Below are positions 14,739 through 24,666 of a stretch of DNA of 64,000 nt, piece after piece. The stretch is from Pseudomonadota bacterium (lineage in GTDB: Bacteria; Pseudomonadota; Gammaproteobacteria; Burkholderiales; JAKAFK01), in assembly GCA_021817985.1 (NCBI GenBank), contig JAKAFK010000004.1, positions 1-64,000 on the forward strand, in the 5' to 3' direction. Each line of letters opens with the position of its first letter. Position 1 is the first letter of the stretch. The position numbers and the translations under genes are program-made. Below the pieces are notes generated by a model that searched no databases, was not told the DNA's origin, and worked only from the letters and a program-made list of their open reading frames with translations.

Positions 14739-15671
14739 TTAGTCCATATCGAAGCCAAAATGGTTTCGGAAGGCATGACGCAGACTGTCCGGATCCGTCG
14801 TATGGTTTTGCGCCCCGCGGCGCGCAACCTTGATGGCCCCCATCAGTGAGGCGATCCGCCCAGTCACCTCCCAGTCCAATCCACGCCCGATCCCATAGAG
14901 CAAGCCGGCGCGATAGGCATCGCCGCAGCCGGTGGGATCGAGCACCTGTTCCGCCTGCACGCAAGGCACGCCGACCTCCCGCCCGCCGTGATAGATCACC
15001 GAGCCCTTGCCTCCGAGGGTGACGATGAACGCCTTGACGTTGCGGGCCAGATCCTCGATCTTCTCACCGGTACGCTCCTGCAGCAGACGCGCCTCATAGT
15101 CGTTCACGGTCACATAGGCGGCCCGCCGGATGAACGCAAGGAGCTCCTCGCCGTTGAACATCGGCAGTCCCTGCCCCGGGTCGAACATGAAGGGAATGCC
15201 GCGCTCGCTCAATTGCTGCGCATGGGCGAGCATGCCCTCACGCCCATCGGGGGCGATGATCGCCAGCTCAACATCCGCCAGGGCGGCGTTGTTCTCATGG
15301 GAATGATTCATGGCGCCCGGATGGAAGGCCGTGATCTGGTTGTCGTCCAGATCGGTCGTGATGAACGCCTGCGCCGTATACGTTCCCGGGATGGGCCTCA
15401 CATAAGGGCTCAAGAGCCCCAAGGTGCGCAGCCGCGCGGAATAGGGCTCGAAATCGTCGCCCACGGTCGCCATGATCACGGGGTCTGCGCCCAGCAGCTT
15501 CATGCCGTAGGCGATGTTGCCGGCACAGCCGCCGAATTCGCGCCGCATGTCGGGCACGAGAAACGCCACATTCAGAATGTGCAGCTGGTCGGGAAGCAGG
15601 TGGTTCTTGAAGCGGTCCTTGAACACCATGATGGTGTCGTAGGCCAGCGAGCCGCAAATGAGAGTACGCAT
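14739..15671 (-). CDS. PfkB-family carbohydrate/adenosine kinase
   Basis: A 310-residue ribokinase-fold kinase. ATG 15669-15671 gives MRTLICGSLAYDTIM, the usual N-terminus. The first signature appears as EFGGCAGNIAYGMKLLGAD, the second as LDPTGCGDAYRAGLLYG with the catalytic Asp in GCGD and an anion hole. Proteins of this length and sequence are commonly annotated as adenosine kinase or general carbohydrate kinase; substrate cannot be fixed from sequence. A weak AAAGGCGG site precedes the start. Confidence 0.85.
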   Translation of the reverse strand: MRTLICGSLAYDTIMVFKDRFKNHLLPDQLHILNVAFLVPDMRREFGGCAGNIAYGMKLLGADPVIMATVGDDFEPYSARLRTLGLLSPYVRPIPGTYTAQAFITTDLDDNQITAFHPGAMNHSHENNAALADVELAIIAPDGREGMLAHAQQLSERGIPFMFDPGQGLPMFNGEELLAFIRRAAYVTVNDYEARLLQERTGEKIEDLARNVKAFIVTLGGKGSVIYHGGREVGVPCVQAEQVLDPTGCGDAYRAGLLYGIGRGLDWEVTGRIASLMGAIKVARRGAQNHTTDPDSLRHAFRNHFGFDMD

Positions 15672-15823
15672 GACTACCGCCTTTTGTTCGCAGGTTCCAG
15701 GGATCGGCGCAATTATAGCAGCGCCTTCCCGCAATGGCTCCTCGCGTCGCGCGCCTAAGCGCTGTCGCAAAAGCTTCATGGCCCGGTCACGAAAACGTTG
15801 CCCGTGCCGTCCATAGTAGGGCC

Positions 15824-16669
15824 GTGCAAAGACGCCCGCTCCTTCTCTTGTGGCTGGTTCCCCTGTGCCTATACAGCACAAGCGCCTTCGCATGGGGTCT
15901 ATACACCCATGTCTACTTTGCCCAACTGCTGATCTGGGTGGTGCCGATCGCCGATCCCGCGCTCCGGCGCTTGGCGCGACGGATGCCGCATCTGGTCATG
16001 AGCGGGGCATGCCTGCCGGACCTCGCGGTGCTGGGACCTCGCGTGGGCACGCCTGCCTTCCGGGACACGCACGAGTGGGGGCGCGCGCGTGCGTTGTTGC
16101 ACCATGCGCGCTCCGATGAGGAAAAGGCACTGGCATTGGGTTTCAGCAGCCACTTGCTGGTCGACGTCATCGCCCATAACCACTTCGTGCCGGCCCACGA
16201 AACCGTCTGGGTCGACATTCCTCTCCTGACCCACCTCGTCGCCGAATGGGCGATGGACGCCCATGTCGAGAGGCAGCTCTTCGCGACCCCGGCGCAACTC
16301 CTGGACGGCAACCGGGATCGGCTCGCGCGATTCGTGGCCGAACAGTTCCATTGCCCGATCGAGGCTGCCACGCGGAGCCTGCGCTGGCTCGGACGCGGCG
16401 ACCACTGTCTGCGCACGAGCCGGGTGCCGAACACGTTGTACCGGTGGGGGCAGTGGCTAGATCCCAGGCTTCGCCGCCGCTTCGACTATTATGCCGCACA
16501 AACGGCCACGCGGCTCGCGCAGATCAATCGCCTCTTGGAGGGGGCGGAGCCGGCGTGGTCCGCCGACCTGATCTGTCCGAAAGTCAAACGAGCCCGCATG
16601 CGCAACTACTCGGTCGATGAGTTGAGGGACCGCCTGCCCCTGCCCGCCGATCTTTTCCGTCAGGCCTGA
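15824..16669 (+). CDS. Zinc-dependent phospholipase C-like protein, exported
   Basis: A 281-residue protein starting at GTG 15824; an upstream in-frame ATG at 15734 exists but the signal peptide (LLLLWLVPLCLYSTSAFA) begins just after this GTG and AGTAGGG precedes it. Cleavage after AFA would give a mature N-terminus W-G-L-Y-T-H, as in zinc phospholipases C (PF00882), where the N-terminal Trp and later His bind zinc. Other His-rich segments fit the metal site (DTHEWGRAR; FSSHLLVDVIAHNHFVPAH). It would cleave phospholipid head groups, but family members include proteins of unproven activity. A weak Pho-box-like repeat lies at 15762-15779. Confidence 0.7.
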   Translation: MQRRPLLLLWLVPLCLYSTSAFAWGLYTHVYFAQLLIWVVPIADPALRRLARRMPHLVMSGACLPDLAVLGPRVGTPAFRDTHEWGRARALLHHARSDEEKALALGFSSHLLVDVIAHNHFVPAHETVWVDIPLLTHLVAEWAMDAHVERQLFATPAQLLDGNRDRLARFVAEQFHCPIEAATRSLRWLGRGDHCLRTSRVPNTLYRWGQWLDPRLRRRFDYYAAQTATRLAQINRLLEGAEPAWSADLICPKVKRARMRNYSVDELRDRLPLPADLFRQA

Positions 16670-16702
16670 GACCGGCGCTCCGGCTCGCCGCGCCGTGCCG
16701 GA

Positions 16703-17245
16703 TCAGAAGTAGAAGGGAAGGAAGGACGCGGTCGCCACGAGCGTTCCGACGAAGGCGCCGGCCAGCACGTCACTGGGATAATGGAGCCCGAGCACCAGAC
16801 GCGAGAGGCTGACCAGCGCGCTGAAGGGCAGGACAAGCCACGCGAGGCCCGGATAGTAGGCCAGGACGACGATGCTGAAGGCCACGGCGTGAAGCGTGTG
16901 CCCGGAGGGAAAGCTGAACTCGTCCAGCGGGTGGGTGGAGATGAGCAGCCGCCGATTCTGCTCGAAAGGCCGCGGGCGGGAAGTGCGCGCCTTCAGCCAC
17001 TTGTAGAGCAGCGTGCCCACGATGCCGACCGCAATCATGTGCAGGACGGGCCGCACGGCGGCGGCACCGTCCCAAACGAGCAGGGCGGCCATCAGCGCGT
17101 ACCAGAACACCCCATTGCCAAGCCGGCTTGCGCTGCGGAACAGGCGCCGCACCCATCGATAGTGACTGATGCGGTTGAAGCGCTCGCACACAAGCCCTTC
17201 CCAGTGGCTCATCTCATTCAAGCGGTCCGCAAGTCTCTGTATCAT
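16703..17245 (-). CDS. PAP2-family membrane phosphatase
   Basis: A 180-residue integral membrane protein with about five transmembrane segments. All three PAP2 motifs are present: K85-x6-R92-P93, PSGH (113-116) and SR-x5-HYPSD (148-159). It would dephosphorylate phosphatidic acid, undecaprenyl pyrophosphate or a similar lipid phosphate. Its ATG overlaps the stop of the upstream glycosyltransferase gene (ATGA), so the two are translationally coupled and likely act in one lipid pathway. Confidence 0.88.
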   Translation of the reverse strand: MIQRLADRLNEMSHWEGLVCERFNRISHYRWVRRLFRSASRLGNGVFWYALMAALLVWDGAAAVRPVLHMIAVGIVGTLLYKWLKARTSRPRPFEQNRRLLISTHPLDEFSFPSGHTLHAVAFSIVVLAYYPGLAWLVLPFSALVSLSRLVLGLHYPSDVLAGAFVGTLVATASFLPFYF

Positions 17246-18420
17246 GGCGCGCGCTCCTTGGCTGCGATCGCAATCAGGATCTCTTCAAAGACGGTATAGA
17301 CCATTTCCCAGTCCAGACGAACTGCAGTCGTCCTCGCCGCTGCTCGCAGACGGGCGATCGTGTCGGGCGATTCGATGAGCGCCACGGCCGATTCGACGAA
17401 CCGGCGCGCGTCGTCGAACGGGGCGGTCAGCCCATTGCCGCCGCTCGCGATATGCTCCGCCGCCGCCGCGTAGTCGTAAGCCACCACCGCAAGCCCGCTC
17501 GCCATGGCCTCCGCGGTGACGTTGCCGTAGGTCTCGCTGAGGCTCGGGAAGAGAAAAATGTCCGATGACGCATAATGGGCCGCCAGATCCTCGCCGGTGC
17601 GCAGGCCCGCGAATACGTAGTCCGGGTGGCGCGCTTCCATCTCGGCCCGCTCGGGCCCGTCCCCGACGATGACGAAGCGCGCAAGGGGATCGGCGCGCCG
17701 CATCGCCTCGAACGCCCTCGCGGCCAGCGGAAGGTTCTTCTCCGGGGCCACGCGGCCGACATAGAGCACGACCGGATGATCGTCCTTCGCCCCCCATCGG
17801 GCACGAAGCGCCGCCGAGCGCTTGGCCGGGTTGAACAATTGGGCGTCGACGCCGCGCGGCACCACCGCGAGGTGGCGGAACCCTGCGAGCTCGAGCTCGC
17901 GCATGACGGCCCGGGTCGGCACCAAGGTGCGCATGGCCTTGTTGTGGAAGTGGCGCAGATAGGCGGAGACTGCGCGTTTGAGCCAGCCGAATCCGTAGTG
18001 ACCGCTGTAGACGTGGAAATTGGTATGAAAATCCGTGCAAACGGGGATCTTGAGCCGTGCCGCCGCGGACAGCGCCGACCACCCCAATGGGCCTTCGGTC
18101 ACGACATGGACGACGTCCGGGCGACCCGATGTCCACAGCCGCAGCAGGGCCGACCGGTGGGGGAGCCCCATGCGCAAGCCGCCATAGCGCGGAATCGGCA
18201 TGCCCGGACAGAGCACTTCGCTCAGGCGCTCGCGCCGGACCGGCGCATCGGCAGCGCCTTGGCGGGGGCGAATGAGCTGGATCTGGTGGCCACGCATCTC
18301 CAGCCCGTCCACCAGTCGCCCCATGGTCATGGCCACGCCGTTGATTTCCGGCGGATATGTTTCGGTCACCACCGCTACGCGGAGCAGCGCTTTCGATGGC
18401 GCCGGATTTTGCATCATCAT
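17242..18420 (-). CDS. GT4-family glycosyltransferase, probable glycolipid synthase
   Basis: About 392 residues from the first Met of an MMM run at 18420. The frame is open further upstream, but family similarity starts at RVAVVTETYPPEINGVAM. GT-B fold: the acceptor domain carries HGTNFH-like TDFHTNFHVYSGHYG, and the donor site reads LYVGRVAPEKNL and then the E-x7-E motif in SLSETYGNVTAEAMASG. Related proteins glycosylate diacylglycerol (SqdX/Agt-like) or mannosylate lipids. The overlap with the PAP2 gene, a neighbouring diacylglycerol kinase and a Pho-box-like site 75 bp upstream favour a glycolipid role. The exact sugar is unknown and no Shine-Dalgarno is evident. Confidence 0.75.
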   Translation of the reverse strand: MMMQNPAPSKALLRVAVVTETYPPEINGVAMTMGRLVDGLEMRGHQIQLIRPRQGAADAPVRRERLSEVLCPGMPIPRYGGLRMGLPHRSALLRLWTSGRPDVVHVVTEGPLGWSALSAAARLKIPVCTDFHTNFHVYSGHYGFGWLKRAVSAYLRHFHNKAMRTLVPTRAVMRELELAGFRHLAVVPRGVDAQLFNPAKRSAALRARWGAKDDHPVVLYVGRVAPEKNLPLAARAFEAMRRADPLARFVIVGDGPERAEMEARHPDYVFAGLRTGEDLAAHYASSDIFLFPSLSETYGNVTAEAMASGLAVVAYDYAAAAEHIASGGNGLTAPFDDARRFVESAVALIESPDTIARLRAAARTTAVRLDWEMVYTVFEEILIAIAAKERAP

Positions 18421-18494
18421 GGGGGCACGCACAGGGCCTAGGCAATGGGCAGCGTTAGCCGGAAAGTACACGGCTGCGACTTTGCACCCACAAC

Positions 18495-18512
18495 AAGACG
18501 GGGTAATGACGG
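18495..18512 (-). promoter_or_regulatory. Pho-box-like direct repeat upstream of the glycosyltransferase
   Basis: On the minus strand: CCGTCAT, spacer TACC, CCGTCTT. The halves match CTGTCAT at 6 and 5 of 7 with the correct 11-bp period. It is 75 bp upstream of the chosen start. Confidence 0.35.
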
Positions 18513-18638
18513 TTTTATGGGCGTTTTGTGACACCCCGGGGGAAAGGCCGAGCTTCGGCGGCCCGACCGGTCAAGGCTGCGGCACAAGAGGCCCGCATGG
18601 CCGCCGCGGGTATCCGGCCATGGGCCGCACGCCCGGCA

Positions 18639-19061
18639 TCAGCGAAGCAGAACGAGCGCCCAAACCATCGCGGCATTGAGGAGGCTGATCAGGACGGCGG
18701 CGCTGCCCAGGTCCTTCGCGCGCTTCGCCAGTCGGTGGCTTTCCAGGGAGATGCGGTCCACGGCCGCCTCGATCGCGGAATTGAGGAGCTCCACGATCAG
18801 CACCAGCATCACGGAGCCCACCATGAGCGCCTTGCCCACCCCCCCCACCGGCAGGAAAAAGGCGGCGGGCACCAACACGACCGCGAGCAGCACCTCCTGA
18901 CGGAAGGCATCTTCATGGTGAAGCGCCGCCTTCAGGCCGGCAAGCGAGTAGTGCAACGCGTTGACGACGCGCTTGACACCGGTCTTGCCCTTGTGGGGGC
19001 TTTCCTCCGACGACGGTTCACGTTGCTGCACGTTGGGCGGACTCCCGGAGAGCCGTCTCAC
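18639..19061 (-). CDS. dgkA: Diacylglycerol kinase
   Basis: A 140-residue small trimeric membrane kinase that converts diacylglycerol to phosphatidic acid. Signature: FRQE (53-56) and E91-LLNSAIE-(A)2-VD (91-102), with three hydrophobic segments as in E. coli DgkA (about 120 residues). The start is GTG at 19059-19061, which overlaps the end of gcvPB by 44 bases; no ATG is available and the core begins near residue 30, so a shorter form cannot be excluded. It closes the glycine-cleavage operon on the minus strand. Confidence 0.88.
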   Translation of the reverse strand: MRRLSGSPPNVQQREPSSEESPHKGKTGVKRVVNALHYSLAGLKAALHHEDAFRQEVLLAVVLVPAAFFLPVGGVGKALMVGSVMLVLIVELLNSAIEAAVDRISLESHRLAKRAKDLGSAAVLISLLNAAMVWALVLLR

Positions 19062-20511
19062 CAGCCGTCCCTCGCCAGACGAGATCCAGCTCCCTGGCGG
19101 CCTTCACGTCGTCCAACCGGCGCACCGGCGTCGTGTAGGGGGCCCCCTTGACCCGTTCCGGGTCGGCAAAGGCCTCTTCGAGGATTTCCTTCATGGCGCC
19201 CACGAAGGCATCCAGCGTCTCCTTGGACTCCGTTTCCGTGGGCTCGATCAACAGGCATTCGGGCACAAGCATCGGAAAATAGGTCGTCGGCGCATGGAAG
19301 CCCTTGTCGAGCAGACGCTTCGCGACATCCATCGCGCTCACGCCCGTCTGATCCTTCACCGGCTTCAGCGAGACGATGAACTCGTGGCTCGCCCGCCGCG
19401 CGGGGAAGGCCACGTCGAACCCGACCTTGCGCAGTTCCGCCATCAGATAGTTGGCGTTGAGGGTGGCAAACTCCGCAATGCGGTGCAGGCCCTCCCGTCC
19501 GACCATCCGGGCGTAGACGTAGGCACGCAGCAGCACCCCGGCGTTCCCGGCGTGCGCCGACAGACGCCCGATGGACTGCGGGCGGTCCGCTTCGGTGAGC
19601 CAGCGGTAACGGCCCTCCTCGAATGCCACGACGGGAATCGGCAGGAAAGGCAGGAGCCGCTCGGACACGCCGACCGGGCCCGCGCCGGGTCCGCCGCCGC
19701 CGTGCGGCGTGGAAAAGGTCTTGTGCAAGTTGACGTGGATCACGTCGAATCCCATGTCGCCGGGTCGCACTTTGCCCAGGATCGCGTTCAGGTTGGCGCC
19801 GTCATAATAGGAAAGGCCGCCTGCCGCATGGACAATGCGCTGGATCTCGTCGATCGAGCGCTCGAACACGCCGAGCGTCGACGGGTTGGTCAGCATGAGT
19901 CCGGCCGTCTGCGGCCCGACCGCCTCGCGCAAGGCGCCAAGGTCGACGTCGCCATCCCGGAGGGTGGGAATTTCCCGGACCTTGAAGCCGCACATGGCGG
20001 CGGTCGCCGGATTGGTGCCATGGGCCGCATTGGGAATGAGGATCTCGGTGCGCGCCGCATCGCCGCGCGAGGCATGGTAGGCCCGGATCATGCTGACCCC
20101 GGCAAGCTCGCCTTGCGCGCCGGCCATCGGGGTCAGGCTCACCCCCGCCATGCCGGTGACATCCCTGAGCATCTCCTGCAACTCGAACAGGCAGGCAAGG
20201 AAGCCTTGCGCGGTATCCTCGGGTGCCGACGGATGATGCGCCAGGAAGGCCGGCATCATGGCCGCGGCGTGGGCAGCGCGCGGATTGTATTTCATCGTGC
20301 ACGAACCCAAGGGATAGAAATGCGTGTCCACCGAGAAGTTCTTCTGCGACAGCCGCGTATAGTGGCGCACCACGTCCATCTCGGAGGCCGCCGGCAGCCG
20401 GGGCGCACGCGCGCGCAACAGGTGCGCCGGGATGTCGTCGACCGTCGCACGCGCCTTCGGCATCTGGGCCGCGGCCCGGCGTCCGGATTGGGATCGTTCA
20501 AAGATGAGCAT
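19018..20511 (-). CDS. gcvPB: Glycine dehydrogenase (decarboxylating) subunit 2
   Basis: A 497-residue P-protein beta subunit. With GcvPA it decarboxylates glycine and transfers aminomethyl to lipoyl-GcvH. The PLP lysine is K264 in [17 protein letters not shown], the hallmark of the catalytic subunit. The frame ends in a short Ala-rich tail. Split P-proteins (gcvPA plus gcvPB) are the two-gene form, unlike the single 950-residue GcvP of E. coli. It lies 41 bp downstream of tpx and is part of the riboswitch-controlled operon. Confidence 0.95.
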   Translation of the reverse strand: MLIFERSQSGRRAAAQMPKARATVDDIPAHLLRARAPRLPAASEMDVVRHYTRLSQKNFSVDTHFYPLGSCTMKYNPRAAHAAAMMPAFLAHHPSAPEDTAQGFLACLFELQEMLRDVTGMAGVSLTPMAGAQGELAGVSMIRAYHASRGDAARTEILIPNAAHGTNPATAAMCGFKVREIPTLRDGDVDLGALREAVGPQTAGLMLTNPSTLGVFERSIDEIQRIVHAAGGLSYYDGANLNAILGKVRPGDMGFDVIHVNLHKTFSTPHGGGGPGAGPVGVSERLLPFLPIPVVAFEEGRYRWLTEADRPQSIGRLSAHAGNAGVLLRAYVYARMVGREGLHRIAEFATLNANYLMAELRKVGFDVAFPARRASHEFIVSLKPVKDQTGVSAMDVAKRLLDKGFHAPTTYFPMLVPECLLIEPTETESKETLDAFVGAMKEILEEAFADPERVKGAPYTTPVRRLDDVKAARELDLVWRGTAGETALRESAQRAAT

Positions 20512-20552
20512 GGCGCACAGGGTCCTCTCGAAAAAATCCTTTCAGCCCGCGC

Positions 20553-21059
20553 TCAAGGGGCCGCGGCGGCGGCCAGGGCCGCCTCGTAATCAGGCTCCTG
20601 CTTGATCTCCGGAACGAGCTCGGTGTAGAGCACCTTGTCGTCCTCGTCGAGCACGATGATCGCGCGGGCCATGAGCCCTGCCAGCGGATAGCTGGAGATC
20701 AGCACGCCGTAGGCTTTGTGGAAGTCCCGCCCGCGCATGGTGGACAGCGTCATCACGTTTTGCAGCCCCTCGGCCGCGCAAAAACGCCCCTGCGCGAAGG
20801 GCAGGTCGGCCGAGATCACCAGCACGACCGTGTTGGACAGCCGGCTGGCCGCCTGATTGAATTTGCGCGTCGACTCGGCGCACACCGGCGTATCGAGACT
20901 GGGCACGATGCTCAATATCTTGCGTTTGCCCTTGAACTGGCTCAAGGAGACGTCGTTGAGATGCTGATCCACCAGCATGAAGCTGGGCGCGGTCTCTCCC
21001 ACCCTCGGAAAATTGCCTTCGACTTGTATGGGCTCTCCGCCCAGCGTCACGGTTGACAT
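20553..21059 (-). CDS. tpx: Thiol peroxidase (atypical 2-Cys peroxiredoxin)
   Basis: A 168-residue peroxiredoxin that reduces H2O2 and alkyl hydroperoxides using thioredoxin. The peroxidatic Cys is C60 ([11 protein letters not shown]) and the resolving Cys is C94 (GRFCAAEG), matching E. coli Tpx C61 and C95. AAGGAGGGG precedes the start. The gene is embedded between gcvPA (25 bp upstream) and gcvPB (41 bp downstream), so it should be co-transcribed with the glycine-cleavage genes, which is not the usual arrangement. Confidence 0.96.
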   Translation of the reverse strand: MSTVTLGGEPIQVEGNFPRVGETAPSFMLVDQHLNDVSLSQFKGKRKILSIVPSLDTPVCAESTRKFNQAASRLSNTVVLVISADLPFAQGRFCAAEGLQNVMTLSTMRGRDFHKAYGVLISSYPLAGLMARAIIVLDEDDKVLYTELVPEIKQEPDYEAALAAAAAP

Positions 21060-21084
21060 AAATCCCCTCCTTATGGCTCAAAGG

Positions 21085-22467
21085 TCACGTCGGTTTATAG
21101 GCGCAGGGTGGCTGATCGCGCCGCTTCGTGGCAATGCGTTCAAATTGCGCGACGTACTGATCGATGTCTTCCTCGGTCTTGGTCTCCGTGACGCAGACGA
21201 GGATCGCGGCCCCAAGCTCCGGATAATGCTCGGAAAGATCAAGTCCGCCCAGTATGCCTTGCGCCCGCATCGCCCGCAACAGCTCGCGGGCGGGCAGGTC
21301 GAGCTGGATCACGGCTTCGTGGAAGAAGGGGCCGGCGAAGGCGCGGCGGACCCCCGGGATCGCCGTGAGCCTTTCGATCAGCCGGCGCGTATTGGCGTGC
21401 GCCTGCGCGGCGACGCGCGCAAGCCCCTCTGCCCCCAGAAGGGCCATGTAGACCGTCGCCGCCAGCACCAGCAATCCCTGATTCGTGCAGATATTGGAGG
21501 TCGCCTTGGAGCGGCGGATATGCTGCTCGCGCGCCTGCAGGGTGAGCGTAAAGCCGGTTCGGCCCTCCAGGTCGACCGTGCGGCCCACGAGACGCCCCGG
21601 CATTTGCCGCACCAGGGATTCCTTGCAGCACATGAAGCCGAAATAGGGCCCGCCGGCCGACAAGGGCACCCCCAACGGCTGCCCCTCGCCCACGGCGATG
21701 TCGGCACCCTCGCGCCCCCATTCGCCCGGCGGCACGAACAAGGCGGCGGCAATCGGATTGAGCAGGGCAATGACGAGCGCGCCCCGGTCGTGCGCCCAGT
21801 CGGTCAGCGCATCGACCGCCTCCAGCTGCCCGAAGAAGTTCGGCTGCGCGATGACCAGTGCGGCCAGCTCCGCAACCTCGGGGAGCGGGCCTACGACCCC
21901 GGACTCGGAATCATAGTCGATTTCGATGAGCTCGATGCCTTGGCTTTTCACCAAGGCGGACGCGACCTTGCGATAGATGGGGTGCACGGTCTTCGGCACC
22001 AGGATGCGGCGGGCCCCCTTATGCGCCCGCACCGCCATCAGGATCGCCTCTCCCAAGGCCGACGCGCCGTCATACAGGCTCGCGTTGGAGACCTCCATCG
22101 CCATGAGGCCCGCCATCATGCTCTGATACTCGTAGATGACCTGCAAGGTGCCCTGACTCGCCTCGGCCTGGTAAGGCGTATAGGCGGAGTAGAACTCCCC
22201 GCGCCCCGCAATCTCCCAGACCGCGGCCGGGATGTGGTGCTCGTACGCCCCGGCCCCGATGAAATTGGCATAGTGGCCATCGTGCTCGGCGCGGGCCCGC
22301 ATGAGGCGCAGGATTTCCATCTCGCCGACACCCGGCGGGACGAGACTCACGCCCTGACTGGACAGGCGAGGAGGGATTTCGTCGAAGAGGTCCTCGATGC
22401 GCGCGGCACCGATGGCCGCCAGCATTTTCGACACATCTTCGTCAGTATGGGGAATGAACGGCATCAT
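21085..22467 (-). CDS. gcvPA: Glycine dehydrogenase (decarboxylating) subunit 1
   Basis: A 460-residue P-protein alpha subunit. It begins [11 protein letters not shown], where MPFIPHT is the family start, so ATG 22464 is nearly as likely as 22467. Family segments include [22 protein letters not shown] and NICTNQGLL. It pairs with GcvPB to bind PLP at the interface. GAAGGTG serves as ribosome-binding site. Downstream are tpx and gcvPB, upstream gcvH 82 bp away. Confidence 0.95.
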   Translation of the reverse strand: MMPFIPHTDEDVSKMLAAIGAARIEDLFDEIPPRLSSQGVSLVPPGVGEMEILRLMRARAEHDGHYANFIGAGAYEHHIPAAVWEIAGRGEFYSAYTPYQAEASQGTLQVIYEYQSMMAGLMAMEVSNASLYDGASALGEAILMAVRAHKGARRILVPKTVHPIYRKVASALVKSQGIELIEIDYDSESGVVGPLPEVAELAALVIAQPNFFGQLEAVDALTDWAHDRGALVIALLNPIAAALFVPPGEWGREGADIAVGEGQPLGVPLSAGGPYFGFMCCKESLVRQMPGRLVGRTVDLEGRTGFTLTLQAREQHIRRSKATSNICTNQGLLVLAATVYMALLGAEGLARVAAQAHANTRRLIERLTAIPGVRRAFAGPFFHEAVIQLDLPARELLRAMRAQGILGGLDLSEHYPELGAAILVCVTETKTEEDIDQYVAQFERIATKRRDQPPCAYKPT

Positions 22468-22549
22468 GCACCTTCAGCGTTCGAATCGGCCGACCGGCGG
22501 CCTCGCGGGTGCACGCGCGCCTCACGGCCGCGCACCCGGGAAATCAAGG

Positions 22550-22939
22550 TTAGTGGGATTCGCTGTCCACCAGCACCTGGTATTGCGCCGCATCCAGGAG
22601 CGCGTCGAATTCCGTGGGATCGCTCGGCTTCAGCCGGAACATCCAGGCCCCGTAGGCGTCCTGATTGAGCCTCTCGGGCGAGGCCTCCAATTCGGCATTC
22701 ACGGCCACCACTTCCCCCGCCACGGGGGCGTATACGTCGGACGCCGCCTTGACGGATTCCACGACCGCGCACTCTTCACCGGTCGCAAGCGTGCGGCCCA
22801 CCGCAGGGTTCTCTACAAACACCATGTCGCCCAGGAGCGATTGCGCATGGTCGGTGATGCCGACCGTGATGGTGCCGTCGTCCTCGCGCTTGGCCCACTC
22901 ATGGGTTTTGGTGTATTTCAGATGACCAGGCATACTCAT
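22550..22939 (-). CDS. gcvH: Glycine cleavage system H protein
   Basis: A 129-residue lipoyl carrier protein that shuttles the aminomethyl group between the P, T and L proteins. The lipoylation site is K64 in [14 protein letters not shown]. Length and the N-terminal KYTKTHEW are typical. A homologous internal Met start gives MPGHLKYT, so the protein may begin two residues later. It sits between gcvT and gcvPA. Confidence 0.97.
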   Translation of the reverse strand: MSMPGHLKYTKTHEWAKREDDGTITVGITDHAQSLLGDMVFVENPAVGRTLATGEECAVVESVKAASDVYAPVAGEVVAVNAELEASPERLNQDAYGAWMFRLKPSDPTEFDALLDAAQYQVLVDSESH

Positions 22940-23029
22940 GGAACCCCCAAAAAAATGGCTTTCATCCCCGAAAAGGCCGCACCGGCGCGGCGCCCAGACC
23001 GCGGCACGCGGACACGCAATGCCCGCCCC

Positions 23030-24115
23030 TCATTCCTGATAAGTGGCCGCGCCGTTCCTGACGAAAGGATATCTTACAACTTTTGCGCTCAACGACTTGT
23101 CCCGGACTTGCACCGCAACCCGATCACCGGGCGACACCCCGATCGGCAGCCGCGCGAGCGCGACGGAAAGCCCCAGCGTCGGCGCGAAACCGCCGCTTGT
23201 GATCTCGCCCTGTCCAAGGGCCGTGCTCACCGCCTGATGGCTGCGCAACACCCCCTTGTCGAGCAGCACGAGCCCCACCAATTGCCGGGTGGGCTTCGTT
23301 GCCGCCAAGGCGGCCTTGCCGAGAAAATCGCGCGGGCTGTCGAGATCGACCGTCCAGGCGAGGCCCGATTCCAGCGGATTGGTCGCCTCGTCCATGTCCT
23401 GACCGTAGAGGTTCATCCCCGCCTCGAGGCGCAAGGTATCGCGCGCGCCGAGCCCGATCGGGGGAACGCCGGCGCGGTGCAGGGCGGCCCACAGCGCCGG
23501 GGCCGATGACGCCGGCAGCATGATCTCGAACCCGTCTTCCCCGGTATAGCCGGTGCGGGCGATGAAATAGTCGCCGAACGCCGCCGCCTGGAAGGGTTTG
23601 AGTCCCCCGGTGGCTTCCCGGCTGCCCGGGACCACGCCCCACACCTTCTCGCGCGCGTCGGGGCCCTGCACGGCCACCATGGCGAGGTCGCGCCGCGCAG
23701 CCAGCTCGAGCGAGGGCGCGAGGCGGTCGCGCTGGGCGCTAAGCCAGGCCAGGTCCTTGTCGCTGGTGGCGGCATTGACCACCAAGCGAAACCAATCCTC
23801 GCGCAGAAAGTAGATGATGAGATCGTCGAGCACGCCGCCACCGGCATCGAGCATGCAGGAGTAGAGCGCCTTGCCGGCTGCCTGAAGCTTGTCGACGTTG
23901 TTCGCCATGACCTGGCGCAAGAAGGTGCGAGCCCCTTCGCCCTTGAGATCGATGATCAGCATGTGCGAGACGTCGAACATCCCCGCCGCGCGCCGCACGG
24001 CATGATGTTCCTCGATCTGCGAGCCATAGTGGAGCGGCATGTCCCAGCCCCCGAAGTCCACCATGCGCGCGCCCATATCCCGATGGGCCTGATTCAGCGG
24101 TGTCTGCTTAAGCAT
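23030..24115 (-). CDS. gcvT: Aminomethyltransferase (glycine cleavage T protein)
   Basis: A 361-residue T protein that transfers the methylene unit from aminomethyl-lipoyl-GcvH to tetrahydrofolate, releasing ammonia. The start is ATG 24113-24115, giving [16 protein letters not shown], with AAAGGA upstream; a TTG at 24136 is a weaker option. Family blocks include [23 protein letters not shown] and [10 protein letters not shown]. It is the first gene of the operon, with a tandem glycine riboswitch about 250 bases upstream. Confidence 0.96.
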   Translation of the reverse strand: MLKQTPLNQAHRDMGARMVDFGGWDMPLHYGSQIEEHHAVRRAAGMFDVSHMLIIDLKGEGARTFLRQVMANNVDKLQAAGKALYSCMLDAGGGVLDDLIIYFLREDWFRLVVNAATSDKDLAWLSAQRDRLAPSLELAARRDLAMVAVQGPDAREKVWGVVPGSREATGGLKPFQAAAFGDYFIARTGYTGEDGFEIMLPASSAPALWAALHRAGVPPIGLGARDTLRLEAGMNLYGQDMDEATNPLESGLAWTVDLDSPRDFLGKAALAATKPTRQLVGLVLLDKGVLRSHQAVSTALGQGEITSGGFAPTLGLSVALARLPIGVSPGDRVAVQVRDKSLSAKVVRYPFVRNGAATYQE

Positions 24116-24368
24116 GTCTTTCCTTTGGTGCGCCAAGCGGCGACGAAGCCCCGGCCCGGCTTGCGGGCACGGCGGAATTCTGGAAACAGGCTGCGCGCGG
24201 GGAAGGCACGAAGGCCTGCCGGGGCGGAACGGAAAAACCGAATGGCGAAGGCCGCGACCCGCACCGGGACCGCGTCCAGGCGGGCAGCGCCGCCAAGTGG
24301 GGAGTGAAGCGACCAGAAAACGAGAACATGGGGCGCCCCTGATGGGTCAACGCATCGATTGGCATTCC

Positions 24369-24550
24369 CCTCTGTCCTGGGACCTGAGAGATTACGGACG
24401 CCTCATGCGTCCGCGTGCCCCTTCGGTGTCTTGATTGATCGCAGACGAATCAAGAGCTCTCCAGAGTTGCCCGGCCGGCGGTTCCTGTTACCTGAGCGAT
24501 TACGGGTCGTTGCGCCTTCGGTGGTGCCTTGCGGCACGCTCTCCCGCCAA
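24369..24550 (-). promoter_or_regulatory. Tandem glycine riboswitch
   Basis: Two glycine aptamers in a row on the minus strand. Aptamer 1 (about 24490-24550) has GGGAGAGCG, then ACCGAAGGCGCAA and CGCTCAGGTA. Aptamer 2 (about 24377-24475) has GGAGAGCTC, then ACCGAAGGGGCA and TCTCTCAGGTCC. These are the conserved GAGAG / ACCGAAGG / CUCAGG blocks of the family. It should turn on the gcv operon when glycine is high. The 24116-24368 leader between it and gcvT must contain the expression platform; I see no canonical terminator there. Confidence 0.93.
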
Positions 24551-24579
24551 GCCGTCATATGGCAATTGCAAACGTGGCG

Positions 24580-24608
24580 ACTATACCCGAGCATGACCTG
24601 CCTGGCAA
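24580..24608 (-). promoter_or_regulatory. Promoter of the gcv riboswitch transcript
   Basis: -35 TTGCCA (24603-24608) and -10 TATAGT (24580-24585) on the minus strand are separated by exactly 17 bp. A start near 24573 would put the riboswitch about 23 bases into the RNA. Confidence 0.7.
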
Positions 24609-24666
24609 GGCGGCAACGGGGAATGGGCGGGAGAGGCTCCGGGCACGACCCGCGTCGCCGCCGCAT

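Noticed and set aside
24108..24365. Minus-strand 85-codon frame between riboswitch and gcvT
   Set aside because: It overlaps the gcvT start in another frame, has a skewed composition and no family resemblance; the region is a leader.
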